From positions 1,922,001 to 1,986,000 of the forward strand of contig NZ_SJJZ01000001.1 of NCBI RefSeq assembly GCF_004331345.1: DNA of 64,000 nucleotides, read 5' to 3'. A program made the translations under genes and the position numbers. The notes under the pieces are model-generated. The model was not told the origin of the DNA and ran no database searches. It saw only the letters and a program-made list of their open reading frames with translations. Source of the DNA: Kribbella soli. GTDB taxonomy: Bacteria; Actinomycetota; Actinomycetes; Propionibacteriales; Kribbellaceae. Positions 8,161 through 15,998 of this stretch are shown one piece after another (within the stretch, counting starts at the first letter, position 1; the number at the start of each line of letters is the position of its first letter).

Positions 8161-9795
8161 TCAGCGCGGCAGGATCAGCGTGTCGGTGAGGAGTTTTGCG
8201 GTTTTTCGCAGGGTTGCCGGGGACGACGAGAGGTCCGTGGCGAGGGTGTAAGGGGTGAGGGTCTCGCCGGGGCCTACCAGGCGGTGGCGGTGGGCGAGGA
8301 GCCAGACAATGGCTCGGGGCCAGGTCGAGAGGCGGGCCTTGGTCAGGAGGTCGGGGGCGTCGCGGACGAGGCGTTCGGCGATGTCGAAGGCGTCCGGCGC
8401 GTACGCCGTACCGAGGGTTTCGCCGGCCATCAGCCAGGCGTGCGGTGCGAGGACCGAGAGGGTGGCGGCTTGGTGGTTGTCCAGGCCGCGGAGGTCGGGC
8501 TGGGGCGGGGAGCCGAGGCCGGCCAGGGCTCGGTAAGCGTCTTCCAGGTCGTTGGTCGCGTCGTCGAGGAAGACCCGCTCGCCGGGCTTCGAGCCGACCG
8601 GGTCGATCATCGCGGCGGCTTCCAGGGCCGGTTGCCAGACGTCGACGGCGTCGATCGCCTCGTCGACGGTGTCCAGCGGCAGGTGGGTCCGGTCGCCGGC
8701 GAACTCGAGCCAGGCCTTCACGACCACCGGGACCGCGTCGAAATAGGTGCTGTCAGCAAGGACCTTGCGCGGCAACCAGTGCGCGAGGAAGAGCTCCACC
8801 AGTACACCGCTGACGCGCTGTGGACCGCCGACGGTGTGATCGACCGCGTGATCGATCCACAGCCGGGCGATGTCCGCAGCGTCGTCGGGCAGGCCAACGG
8901 CGTACTGCGACTCGAGGAACTCCTCGACCAGCTGCTCGCGCTGTCGTGTGGTCATCAGCGGGCGGATCGGCGGCCGGACCGGGCGCTCCGGCATCTGGGT
9001 CAACCGGTTCACCAGCAGGCCGGTGAAGAACTCGAAGTCCTCGCTGACCGGCGGATCGTCGTAGTCGCGGGTCTCGCCCAGCGCCTGCAGGATGATGCCG
9101 GCCGCGATCGGTGGGCGCACGGTCCGGATGGTCACCCGGCCGCCGCGCTCGTACGCCTCCAGGACACGGTCCACCGGCGGGCCGACGAACACGTCCTTGA
9201 TGATCGCGCCGAGATTGTTGTCGATGAACACCACCACGGTGTGCGGATGCTGCTCGTCGTCGTAGTCGAGCACGACGCTCAGCCCGTCACCAGTGATGTC
9301 CTCGGACACGATCGCGCTGGTCAGCCGGAAACCGGCGATCCGGGTCACCCATTCCGGCACTTCGTCCTGCGTCCGCAACCGGGAGACATGCGCCCGCTGC
9401 AGCGGCAGCCGCCCGGCAGGGCCGACCGTCCGGGCCAGGCTCGTCAGCAGCACGAAGGACTCGAGGTCACGGCGCTCGCCGAGCACCCGCGCCGCGTCGG
9501 CCCAGAAGAATCGCTCCACCTCGCCGATCTCGTCCGGGAGCCCGGCCGGCCACAGCTGGTCGGCGAGCATCGCCGCCGAACGCGCCACCGACGCCTCGGC
9601 GATCACCGGATGCAGGGCGGCCGGCACCGAGGCCATGTCGAGGGCCAGCGTTTCCAGCAGGGTCTCCAGCACGGCGACGCTCGGCGTGGTGTCGACATCC
9701 ACAGCCGCCGCCGGCACGGGCGGCTCGCCCGGGTCGGAGCCGACGAGCCGCAGATGGCTGCGCCGTCCGTCCCGTCCACTCGGAGACTTGGTCAC
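8161..9795 (-). CDS. Unrecognised 544-aa protein
   Basis: GTG start at 9795. I do not recognise the family. The N-terminus (about 1-40) is basic and probably disordered (SPSGRDGRRSHLR). The body is mostly helical, with an alpha/beta insert near residues 150-215 (TGDGLSVVLDYDDEQ, VVVFIDNN). The C-terminal 60 residues contain a helix-turn-helix-like stretch (TPYTLATDLSSSPATLRKTAKLL), reminiscent of DUF6398-type C-termini but only by pattern. No signal peptide, membrane helix or clear catalytic motif is visible. It probably precedes the thioredoxin/NHL gene in one transcript, with a gap of 17 nt or more. Confidence 0.75.
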   Translation of the reverse strand: MTKSPSGRDGRRSHLRLVGSDPGEPPVPAAAVDVDTTPSVAVLETLLETLALDMASVPAALHPVIAEASVARSAAMLADQLWPAGLPDEIGEVERFFWADAARVLGERRDLESFVLLTSLARTVGPAGRLPLQRAHVSRLRTQDEVPEWVTRIAGFRLTSAIVSEDITGDGLSVVLDYDDEQHPHTVVVFIDNNLGAIIKDVFVGPPVDRVLEAYERGGRVTIRTVRPPIAAGIILQALGETRDYDDPPVSEDFEFFTGLLVNRLTQMPERPVRPPIRPLMTTRQREQLVEEFLESQYAVGLPDDAADIARLWIDHAVDHTVGGPQRVSGVLVELFLAHWLPRKVLADSTYFDAVPVVVKAWLEFAGDRTHLPLDTVDEAIDAVDVWQPALEAAAMIDPVGSKPGERVFLDDATNDLEDAYRALAGLGSPPQPDLRGLDNHQAATLSVLAPHAWLMAGETLGTAYAPDAFDIAERLVRDAPDLLTKARLSTWPRAIVWLLAHRHRLVGPGETLTPYTLATDLSSSPATLRKTAKLLTDTLILPR

Positions 9796-9868
9796 CTCCG
9801 TGAGATTACCGTCCGCACCCCCTCCCCCGCAGTCCCGTCAGCGCGCCCTGTGGACAACCTCGCCGCAC

Positions 9869-9925
9869 ATCCTTGAGCACCCACCAACCGTTTCGCGAGT
9901 GGAAATGTGGTTGGTGGGTGCCCAA
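9869..9925. repeat. Dispersed 57-bp palindrome, copy A
   Basis: GAGCACCCACCAACC (9873-9887) pairs with GGTTGGTGGGTGCCC (9907-9921) over 14 of 15 positions. A near-identical palindrome is at 22991-23053. Copy A lies just beyond the 3' end of the permease gene at 9940, where it could act as a terminator. Copy B lies between divergent genes, so termination is not its only possible role. Confidence 0.7.
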
Positions 9926-9939
9926 AGACGCCGCACAGG

Positions 9940-10842
9940 TCAGCCCTTGAGGGCGCCGGCCATCAGGCCGCCGATGAACCAGCGGCCCAGGAGGATGTAG
10001 ACGAGCAGGGTCGGGAACGACGTGATGAGCGCGCCGGCCATGCTCGCCGCGTAGTCGACCTTCTGGCCGCCGGACAGTGCCGCCAGGCCCAGGGTCACCG
10101 GGCCGTTGTTCTGCTGGGTCAGGAACAACGCGAACAGGAAGTCGTTCCAGACCGAGGTGAACTGCCAGATCAGCGTCACCACGAACCCGGAGATCGAGAT
10201 CGGCAGGATGATCCGGACGTAGGTCTGGATCAGGCCGGCGCCGTCCACCCGGGCCGACTCGATGATCTCGTTCGGGACGATCGTGGCGTAGTAGTTGCGG
10301 AAGATCAGCGTGCAGATCGGGATGCCGTAGATGCAGTGCGCGATGATCAGGGTCGGCACGCCCCGGGTGATGTCCAGCTCGGTGAACGTCGTCCGCAGCG
10401 GCAGCATCACCGCCTGGTACGGGATGAACATCCCGAACAGGATGAACGCGAACACGATGTTCGCGCCCGGGAACCGCCAGCGGGCCAGCACGAACCCGTT
10501 CGCGGACCCGATCAGCGACGAGATGATCGCGGCCGGGATCGCCAGCGACAGCGACCGGATCATGTACGGCTGGAGCACGTCCCAGGCCTTGCTCCACGGC
10601 TCCAGCGTCCAGGTCTTCGGCAGCGACCACTGGCTGGCGGCCGTGGTGTCGCCGGAGGTCTTGAAGCTCGTGACCAGTACGACGTACACCGGGATCAGCA
10701 CGACCACCAGGAAGAGCAGCAGCAGGGCGTAGCGGATCGTCCGGCTGCGCCGCGTCGAACCGTCCGCGATCTGCCCGTGTTTTCGCGGCTTCTGCTGGAC
10801 CGCGGCGGCGGCCCGCCCGGTCGCGGCGACTTCGGTGCTCAT
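9940..10842 (-). CDS. Sugar ABC importer permease, MalG/GtsC-type
   Basis: 300 aa CUT1-family inner-membrane permease. An Ala/Lys-rich N-terminal tail of about 40 residues is followed by the first helix (YALLLLFLVVVLIPVYVVLV) and five further predicted helices. The cytoplasmic EAA loop that docks the ATPase is recognisable as IIESARVDGAG near residue 190. The start overlaps the stop of the upstream permease by 4 nt. No ATPase gene accompanies this operon, so a shared MsiK-type ATPase encoded elsewhere is inferred. Confidence 0.93.
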   Translation of the reverse strand: MSTEVAATGRAAAAVQQKPRKHGQIADGSTRRSRTIRYALLLLFLVVVLIPVYVVLVTSFKTSGDTTAASQWSLPKTWTLEPWSKAWDVLQPYMIRSLSLAIPAAIISSLIGSANGFVLARWRFPGANIVFAFILFGMFIPYQAVMLPLRTTFTELDITRGVPTLIIAHCIYGIPICTLIFRNYYATIVPNEIIESARVDGAGLIQTYVRIILPISISGFVVTLIWQFTSVWNDFLFALFLTQQNNGPVTLGLAALSGGQKVDYAASMAGALITSFPTLLVYILLGRWFIGGLMAGALKG

Positions 10843-11738
10843 TCCTCACTCTCCTGCCGGACGGTGTAAGCGACGTACGGGATGACGAGTACGGCGACGA
10901 CCGCGAGCATCACGATCGCGATCGCGGCCGACTTGGCCATGTCGCTGCGCAGCAGGGTGTTCCACATGTAGATCGCGGGCACCTCGGTCCGGAACTGGTT
11001 CGGCCCGGTGATCGCGTAGATCAGGTCGAACAGCTTCAGCGACATGTGCCCGAGAATGATCAACGCGGACAGCGCGATCGGTGACAGCTGCGGGAACAGC
11101 ACGTACCGGTACAGCTTGAACTCCGACGCACCGTCCACCCGGGCCGCCTCGCGCAGCTCCGGCGGGATACCCCGGAAACCGGCCAGGAACAGCGCCATGA
11201 TGTACCCCGACAGCTGCCAGACCGCGGGCATCGCGATGGACGCCATCGTCGTCCATCTGCTTCCGGCGGTCCACCACGGATTCTCCAGGAAGCTCAGATG
11301 GAGGATCTCGAACAACCGATTCAGGCCCCGCGCATCCTCGCCCTGAGAAGGGTTCAGCAGCCAGCCCCAGACCACGCCCGAGGCGATCATCGAGATCGCC
11401 ATCGGGAACAGGTAGACCGACCGGAAGATCGACTCGCCGGGCACGCCCTTCTCCAGCAGCAGCGCCCAGAGCAGGCCGAAGATCAGCGTGCCCACGATGA
11501 ACGCCACCGTGAGCACGCCGAGGTTCTTCAGCGAGTTGAGGAACCGGTCCTCACCGAACAGGTTCCCGTAGTTCTCGAACCCGACGTAGTTCGCCGGGCC
11601 CTTGCGAGCCGTGTGCCGGTCCGTCAGCGAGGTGTTGAAGGACCATGCGATCAGCCCGTAGACGAAGTACCCGAGCAGCAGCACGGTCGGCAGCAGCACC
11701 AGGGCACCAGGTCCCCAGGTACGAATTCTTCCGTGCAC
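10839..11738 (-). CDS. Sugar ABC importer permease, MalF/GtsB-type
   Basis: 299 aa, GTG start preceded by a GAGG-type site. There are six predicted membrane helices, from LVLLPTVLLLGYFVYGL to AIAIVMLAVVAVLVIPYVAY. The EAA coupling loop is seen as LREAARVDGASEFKLYRY near residue 200. It pairs with the MalG-type permease encoded immediately after it to form the CUT1 channel; the substrate-binding protein is encoded 58 nt upstream. The pattern is close to glucose/mannose importers of the Gts type. Confidence 0.93.
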   Translation of the reverse strand: MHGRIRTWGPGALVLLPTVLLLGYFVYGLIAWSFNTSLTDRHTARKGPANYVGFENYGNLFGEDRFLNSLKNLGVLTVAFIVGTLIFGLLWALLLEKGVPGESIFRSVYLFPMAISMIASGVVWGWLLNPSQGEDARGLNRLFEILHLSFLENPWWTAGSRWTTMASIAMPAVWQLSGYIMALFLAGFRGIPPELREAARVDGASEFKLYRYVLFPQLSPIALSALIILGHMSLKLFDLIYAITGPNQFRTEVPAIYMWNTLLRSDMAKSAAIAIVMLAVVAVLVIPYVAYTVRQESEE

Positions 11739-11796
11739 CTCTCAGTCCTCCCACGAGATTACGGTCCGCAACGCTGCGCTGAATTTCTTGGACACA

Positions 11797-13074
11797 TCAG
11801 CTCGTCTTCATCGCGGTACCGAGCGCCGTCTGCAGCTTCGCGACGTCCTGGCTACCGCTGAACTGGCTGAGCGCCGACAGGATGTCGTTGTTCTGGCCGG
11901 CCGTGCACGCGGCACCGTGGGCGCAGGACGGGACGATCGTGTCCTTCTTCCAGTCCGCCATCGCCGACTGCTGGTACTTCGGGTAGTCGGCGGGGTCGGC
12001 GTCCGAGCGGGCCGGAATCGAGCCCTTCTTGGTGTTGAACGCCTTCTGGCCCTCGGCCGAACCAACCGTCTTCAGCCAGCACTTCGCACCGTCGGGGTCC
12101 GCGCCGTTGGTCGGCAGCGTGAACGAGTCCGCGAGGAACTGGAACGAGTCGCCCGTACCCGGGGCCGGCCAGTAGGTGTACGCCGTCTCCGGAACCTTGT
12201 TGGCCAGCTGCTGGGCGGCGACCCAGTCACCCATCAGGGTGTAACCGGCCTTGCCGGCGTTCACGTAGCCGAGCGAGTCCGACCAGTCGATCGCCTCGCG
12301 GTCTGCGTTGCTGAACGACAGCAGCGTCTTGTACTTGTTCAGCGCCGCGGTCACGTCGGCACCGGCCCAGTCCGTCTTGCCGTCCCAGAGACCTTTGAAC
12401 TTGTCCGGGCCGAGCTCGGCCAGCAGCGTCGTCTCCACCAGCATCTCCTGGGCGAAGCCCTTGGACAGGCCCAGCGGCGCCGCCACACCGGCAGCCTTCA
12501 GCTTGGTCAGGTCGGCGATCCACGCGTCCACATTGGCCGGAGCCTTGGTGGCGTCGATGTTCGCCTTCTTCAGGACCGTCGGGTTCGTCCAGACCACGTT
12601 CGCCCGGTGGATGTTGGCCGGGATCGAGTAGATCTTGCCGTCGACGGTCAGGTTGTCGATCAGGTTCTGCGGGAAGGCCTTGTCCAGCCCGTAGTCCTTG
12701 TACAGCTGGCTGACGTCGTCGACCTGGCCGGCGTTGATGTAGTCCTTCAGCTCCGCACCCGCGTGGGCCTGGAACGTCGACGGCGGCTTACCCGCCTGCA
12801 GGTCGTTCGCCAGCACCTGCTTGGCGTTCGCGCCCGCGCCACCGGCAACAGCCGAGTTCACGAACTTGTAGTCCTTGCACTCCGTGCCGAACACGGACAC
12901 CATGCCGTCCAGCCCGGCCTTCTCACCACCGTCGGCCCACCAGGTGAAGACAGTGACGTCCTTGTTCGCGGACGAGTCTCCGCCGCCGCTGTCGTCGCTG
13001 TTCCCGCAGGCGCTCACCGCGAGAAGACCCGCAGCACCCACCAGCGCCAGGGTCTTACTCAGACCACCACGCAT
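11797..13074 (-). CDS. Sugar-binding lipoprotein of a CUT1 importer (glucose/mannose-type)
   Basis: 425 aa. The N-terminus is a lipoprotein signal with lipobox LLAVSAC (Cys about residue 23) and a Gly/Ser linker. The mature part starts VTVFTWWADGGEKAGLDGM and contains PSTFQAHAGAEL and YSIPANIHRANVVW, segments characteristic of glucose/mannose-binding family-1 proteins. It delivers sugar to the two permeases encoded downstream. A GGAG site precedes ATG 13074. The binding residues cannot be assigned without an alignment, so the substrate is inferred. Confidence 0.9.
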   Translation of the reverse strand: MRGGLSKTLALVGAAGLLAVSACGNSDDSGGGDSSANKDVTVFTWWADGGEKAGLDGMVSVFGTECKDYKFVNSAVAGGAGANAKQVLANDLQAGKPPSTFQAHAGAELKDYINAGQVDDVSQLYKDYGLDKAFPQNLIDNLTVDGKIYSIPANIHRANVVWTNPTVLKKANIDATKAPANVDAWIADLTKLKAAGVAAPLGLSKGFAQEMLVETTLLAELGPDKFKGLWDGKTDWAGADVTAALNKYKTLLSFSNADREAIDWSDSLGYVNAGKAGYTLMGDWVAAQQLANKVPETAYTYWPAPGTGDSFQFLADSFTLPTNGADPDGAKCWLKTVGSAEGQKAFNTKKGSIPARSDADPADYPKYQQSAMADWKKDTIVPSCAHGAACTAGQNNDILSALSQFSGSQDVAKLQTALGTAMKTS

Positions 13075-13136
13075 GATTTCACTCTCCGATCAATAGATGG
13101 AGCCGCCTGTGACAACGATGCCCCCTTGACGGTGCA

Positions 13137-13165
13137 ACTCTGGGACGGCGCGCAGCGGGTGTCAA
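13137..13165 (-). promoter_or_regulatory. Candidate promoter of the sugar importer operon
   Basis: On the minus strand TTGACA (13165-13160) is separated by 17 nt from CAGAGT (13142-13137), 62 nt before the lipoprotein start. A near-palindrome GCGTTGCGCAAACGC at 13262-13276 and a related GTTGCGCAG at 13191-13199 resemble LacI-family half-sites. Confidence 0.35.
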
Positions 13166-13276
13166 CGTTCCGCGCAGGCGCGTTGCGCAGCCGTGACCCC
13201 GTGCACCTTGACAGTGTGAGAGCGCGCACATTCCGGGTTCGACCGGCCTCTGCGCGCATTCGCGTTGCGCAAACGC

Positions 13277-14308
13277 TCAGGGCCGCAGCAGCACCTTGAT
13301 GGCCCGCCGCTCGTGCATCGCGGTGTAGCCGTCGGCGACCTCGGCGAGCGGAATCTGCGCGTCGAAGACCTTGCCGGGATCGATTTCACCAGCGAGGACG
13401 TCGGCCATCAGGTCCGGCAGGTACGCGCGGCACGGCGCCGCCCCGCCGTTCAGGCCGACATTCCGCCCGAACATCGTCCCGATCGGCACCTCGACCCCGT
13501 GCGGTACGCCGACGAACCCGACCGTGGCCCCGGCCCGCGCGACGTCGAACGCGGTCGTCATCGACTGCTTCGTCCCGACACACTCGAGGACGGCGTCCGC
13601 CCCGACACCCTTGGTCAGTTCGAGTACGGCGTCCCGCGCCGCGTCGCCGCGTTCGGAAAGGATGTCCGTGGCACCGAATTCCTTCGCCAACTTCTGCCGT
13701 GGCTCATGCCGCGACAGGGCAACGACCCGCTCCGCACCCATCCGCGAGGCCGCGAGTACGCCGCAGAGCCCGACCGCACCGTCGCCCACGACAACCACCG
13801 TGTCACCGGCCTTCACGCGTGCCGACCGCGCCGCGTGCCATCCGGTGCCCATCACGTCGGACAGCGCGAGCAGTGACGGGACGAGCGAGTCGTCGGGCAC
13901 CTCAGGCGTCGCGACCAGCGTGCCGTCGGCGTACGGAAGCTTCACGTACTCGCCCTGGCCGCCGTCCGCCTTGTCGCTGCCGTAGCCGACCCGGTTCTGG
14001 CAGGCGGTCTGGAAGCCGGCCTGGCAATGCGGGCAGGTGCCGTCGCTCACCACGAACGGCGCGACCACGAAGTCACCAGGCTTGACCGTGCGGACCTCGG
14101 ACCCGATCTCCTCGACGATGCCGACGAACTCGTGCCCGATCGGCCGCGGCTGCTTGACCGGGTTCTCACCGCGGTACGGCCACAGGTCGGAGCCACAGAT
14201 GCATGAGGCAACGACCTTGACCACCGCGTCCCCCGGTCCGTCGATCTTCGGGTCCGGACGATCTTCCAGCCGTACGTCGAACGCTCCATGGATCACTGTG
14301 GCTCGCAT
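13277..14308 (-). CDS. Zinc-dependent medium-chain alcohol dehydrogenase
   Basis: 343 aa MDR-family oxidoreductase. A GroES-like domain carries the catalytic-zinc Cys in SCICGSDLWPY and the following GHEF. The structural-zinc lobe is C-P-H-C with two further Cys in QAGFQTACQN. The Rossmann domain has the GDGAVGLCG nucleotide-binding turn. It oxidises a primary/secondary alcohol or reduces an aldehyde with NAD(P); the substrate is unknown. It lies 14 nt after the membrane-protein gene and so probably belongs to the TetR-membrane protein-ADH transcript. Confidence 0.92.
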   Translation of the reverse strand: MRATVIHGAFDVRLEDRPDPKIDGPGDAVVKVVASCICGSDLWPYRGENPVKQPRPIGHEFVGIVEEIGSEVRTVKPGDFVVAPFVVSDGTCPHCQAGFQTACQNRVGYGSDKADGGQGEYVKLPYADGTLVATPEVPDDSLVPSLLALSDVMGTGWHAARSARVKAGDTVVVVGDGAVGLCGVLAASRMGAERVVALSRHEPRQKLAKEFGATDILSERGDAARDAVLELTKGVGADAVLECVGTKQSMTTAFDVARAGATVGFVGVPHGVEVPIGTMFGRNVGLNGGAAPCRAYLPDLMADVLAGEIDPGKVFDAQIPLAEVADGYTAMHERRAIKVLLRP

Positions 14309-14322
14309 GGAGCCAGGCTAGA

Positions 14323-14877
14323 TCAGGCCGGAACGGGCGCGGGCTCGACCCGCTTCGCGTCCCAGGCCAGCCACACGCAGGCGACCGCGAGGAGTACGCC
14401 GTGACCGATCCGCAGGGCGGGCGGGCCGAAGAACTGGGGCAGGAACAGCCCGAACCCGACCGCGAACAGGATCGCCGGCACGGTACGCAGCCGGATCGCG
14501 AGGATGATCGCGCCCGCTGCCATGGTCAGCAGACCGAGCCCGAACATCGTCATCGCGAACGGGTTGTAGCGCACGTCCTCGGCGAGGTCGAGGATGTTCG
14601 GCTGGTGGGCGATCGCGTGCAGGCCGAAGTCCTCGGCCCCGTAGTACGGCAGCGTCAGGCCGGCGCCGATCCAGAACACGGTGGCCGCCGTGCGGTCGAA
14701 CTGCAGCAACGCGACCGCGACCACGATGAACCCGATCATCGCGCACAGGTGCGCGACCACCCACGCGGTGGCGCCCATCGCGGCTGCGGCGCCCGCCGTG
14801 GTCGTCTCGTCCTCCCACGGACGGAGGGCGGGATAGAGCAGGAACAGCACACCTGCAACGGAGAGCGGAATCCTCAT
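14323..14877 (-). CDS. Unrecognised six-helix membrane protein
   Basis: 184 aa, nearly all membrane: helices around residues 3-16, 33-60, 65-82, 105-130, 133-150 and 155-172. There is a DETTTAGAAAAMGAT loop and a Pro-rich C-terminus. No catalytic motif or named family is recognised. The start overlaps the stop of the TetR gene by 4 nt, so it is co-expressed with that regulator and is probably its main target; an export or membrane-stress role is a guess. Confidence 0.75.
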   Translation of the reverse strand: MRIPLSVAGVLFLLYPALRPWEDETTTAGAAAAMGATAWVVAHLCAMIGFIVVAVALLQFDRTAATVFWIGAGLTLPYYGAEDFGLHAIAHQPNILDLAEDVRYNPFAMTMFGLGLLTMAAGAIILAIRLRTVPAILFAVGFGLFLPQFFGPPALRIGHGVLLAVACVWLAWDAKRVEPAPVPA

Positions 14878-15437
14878 GAGTCTTTCCTCAGGCTGGCGAG
14901 ATACATCTGGATGAGTTGGTCGTAGGTACCGTCGAGGTCTTCGGGCAGGCCGAAGCCACCGCCGGACTCGATGGACGCGAAGCCGTGCACGAGCACCCGC
15001 AGGCGCCGGGTCGCATGCACTGCCGCCGGGCCCTCGAGCCCGTAACCGCGCAGCGTGGCGTACATGACGCTGACCAGCTTCGTGCCCGCCGCTTCCTGCA
15101 CCGGATCGTGCAGCGGATCCATCGGCATCGCGGCGTACCGTTTCGGATGGGCGGCGACGTAGGAGCGGTAGGCGTGCATCAGCGCGATGACCGCCTCGTC
15201 ACCGGCCATACCCAGGACGGTGGCGGTGAACTGCTCGGTCATGTCCTCCAGCACCCGCACACCGACGAGGGTCTTCAGCTCGCCGAGGCTCGCCACGTGC
15301 TTGTACAGCGACGGTGTGGCGACCCCGCAGCCCTGCGCGACGGCGGCGAGCGTGAGACCGTCCGGCCCGTGCTCGTCGACGATGCCCAGCGCAACCTCGA
15401 CCACGGCAGCAGGCGTCAGGGACCCTTTTACGACCAT
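14874..15437 (-). CDS. TetR-family regulator
   Basis: 187 aa from ATG 15437 (TTG 15443 is an alternative). The N-terminal helix-turn-helix is typical (LTLAAVAQGCGVATPSLYKHVASLGELK, residues about 25-55). The helical C-domain has a TetR_C_33/WHG-like pattern. A perfect 17-bp palindrome overlapping the -10 just upstream strongly suggests autorepression, de-repressed by an unknown ligand. It heads an operon with a membrane protein and probably the alcohol dehydrogenase. Confidence 0.9.
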   Translation of the reverse strand: MVVKGSLTPAAVVEVALGIVDEHGPDGLTLAAVAQGCGVATPSLYKHVASLGELKTLVGVRVLEDMTEQFTATVLGMAGDEAVIALMHAYRSYVAAHPKRYAAMPMDPLHDPVQEAAGTKLVSVMYATLRGYGLEGPAAVHATRRLRVLVHGFASIESGGGFGLPEDLDGTYDQLIQMYLASLRKDS

Positions 15438-15444
15438 AGCCAAG

Positions 15445-15474
15445 AGGCTAATGGCATTAGCCTACTGCGGTCAA
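15445..15474 (-). promoter_or_regulatory. Leaderless promoter with TetR operator
   Basis: Minus-strand TTGACC (15474-15469), an 18-nt spacer and TAGCCT (15450-15445), then exactly 7 nt to ATG 15437 with no ribosome binding site. The perfect palindrome GGCTAATG-G-CATTAGCC (15446-15462) covers the -10, the expected position for repression by the adjacent TetR protein. Confidence 0.7.
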
Positions 15475-15479
15475 CCGGG

Positions 15480-15998
15480 TCAGATCGTCACGTAGCGTCC
15501 GCGCCGATGGACCAGGGCGGGTACGTCGTCGGCGGCGATCTCCACGTGGACGATCTCCAGGTGCACCTGTACGCCCCAGCCGAGCTCGGGCGGATCCTGG
15601 TCGACGAGCTTGCAGCCCACCCAGGCGCTGACACCGACCGGCGCCGGACCCCAGGCGGTGTCCGTCCAGTCGATCATCCGGAACGGTCCGCCCGGGGCCG
15701 GTGCGACGTACCCGAAGGCGTCGGCCAGCTGGCGGTGCGGTTCGCCGAGCAGCGACACCACCGCAGTCCTTGCCTCACACATCGTTTCCCACAGGTCCGA
15801 CTCCGGGTCGATCATCCCGACCACGTACCCGGGCTCGCCGTCCGCGACGAGCATCGACGACACCGTGAGGCCGGCCCGCTCGCCGTCGTACGACGCTGTC
15901 CACAGGCCGACAGGTGACGGCAGCCGGCCGCGGAACCGCCGTACCGGACTCCGCTCGGACTCGGGCGGGAGGAACGGGTGGTCACCGTGAATGGTCAC
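15480..15998 (-). CDS. Flavin-reductase-like domain protein
   Basis: 172 aa. GTG at 15998 overlaps the stop of the upstream serine hydrolase (GTGA), which selects this start within a longer open frame. The FMN-binding split-barrel pattern is visible: LPSPVGLWTASYDGERAGLTVSS, a GYVVGMIDPESD segment and a downstream VSLLGEPHRQLADAFGY. Such proteins bind FMN and act as NAD(P)H:flavin reductases or related oxidoreductases in the cytoplasm. The substrate is unknown. The coupling to a beta-lactamase-fold hydrolase is unusual. Confidence 0.8.
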   Translation of the reverse strand: MTIHGDHPFLPPESERSPVRRFRGRLPSPVGLWTASYDGERAGLTVSSMLVADGEPGYVVGMIDPESDLWETMCEARTAVVSLLGEPHRQLADAFGYVAPAPGGPFRMIDWTDTAWGPAPVGVSAWVGCKLVDQDPPELGWGVQVHLEIVHVEIAADDVPALVHRRGRYVTI

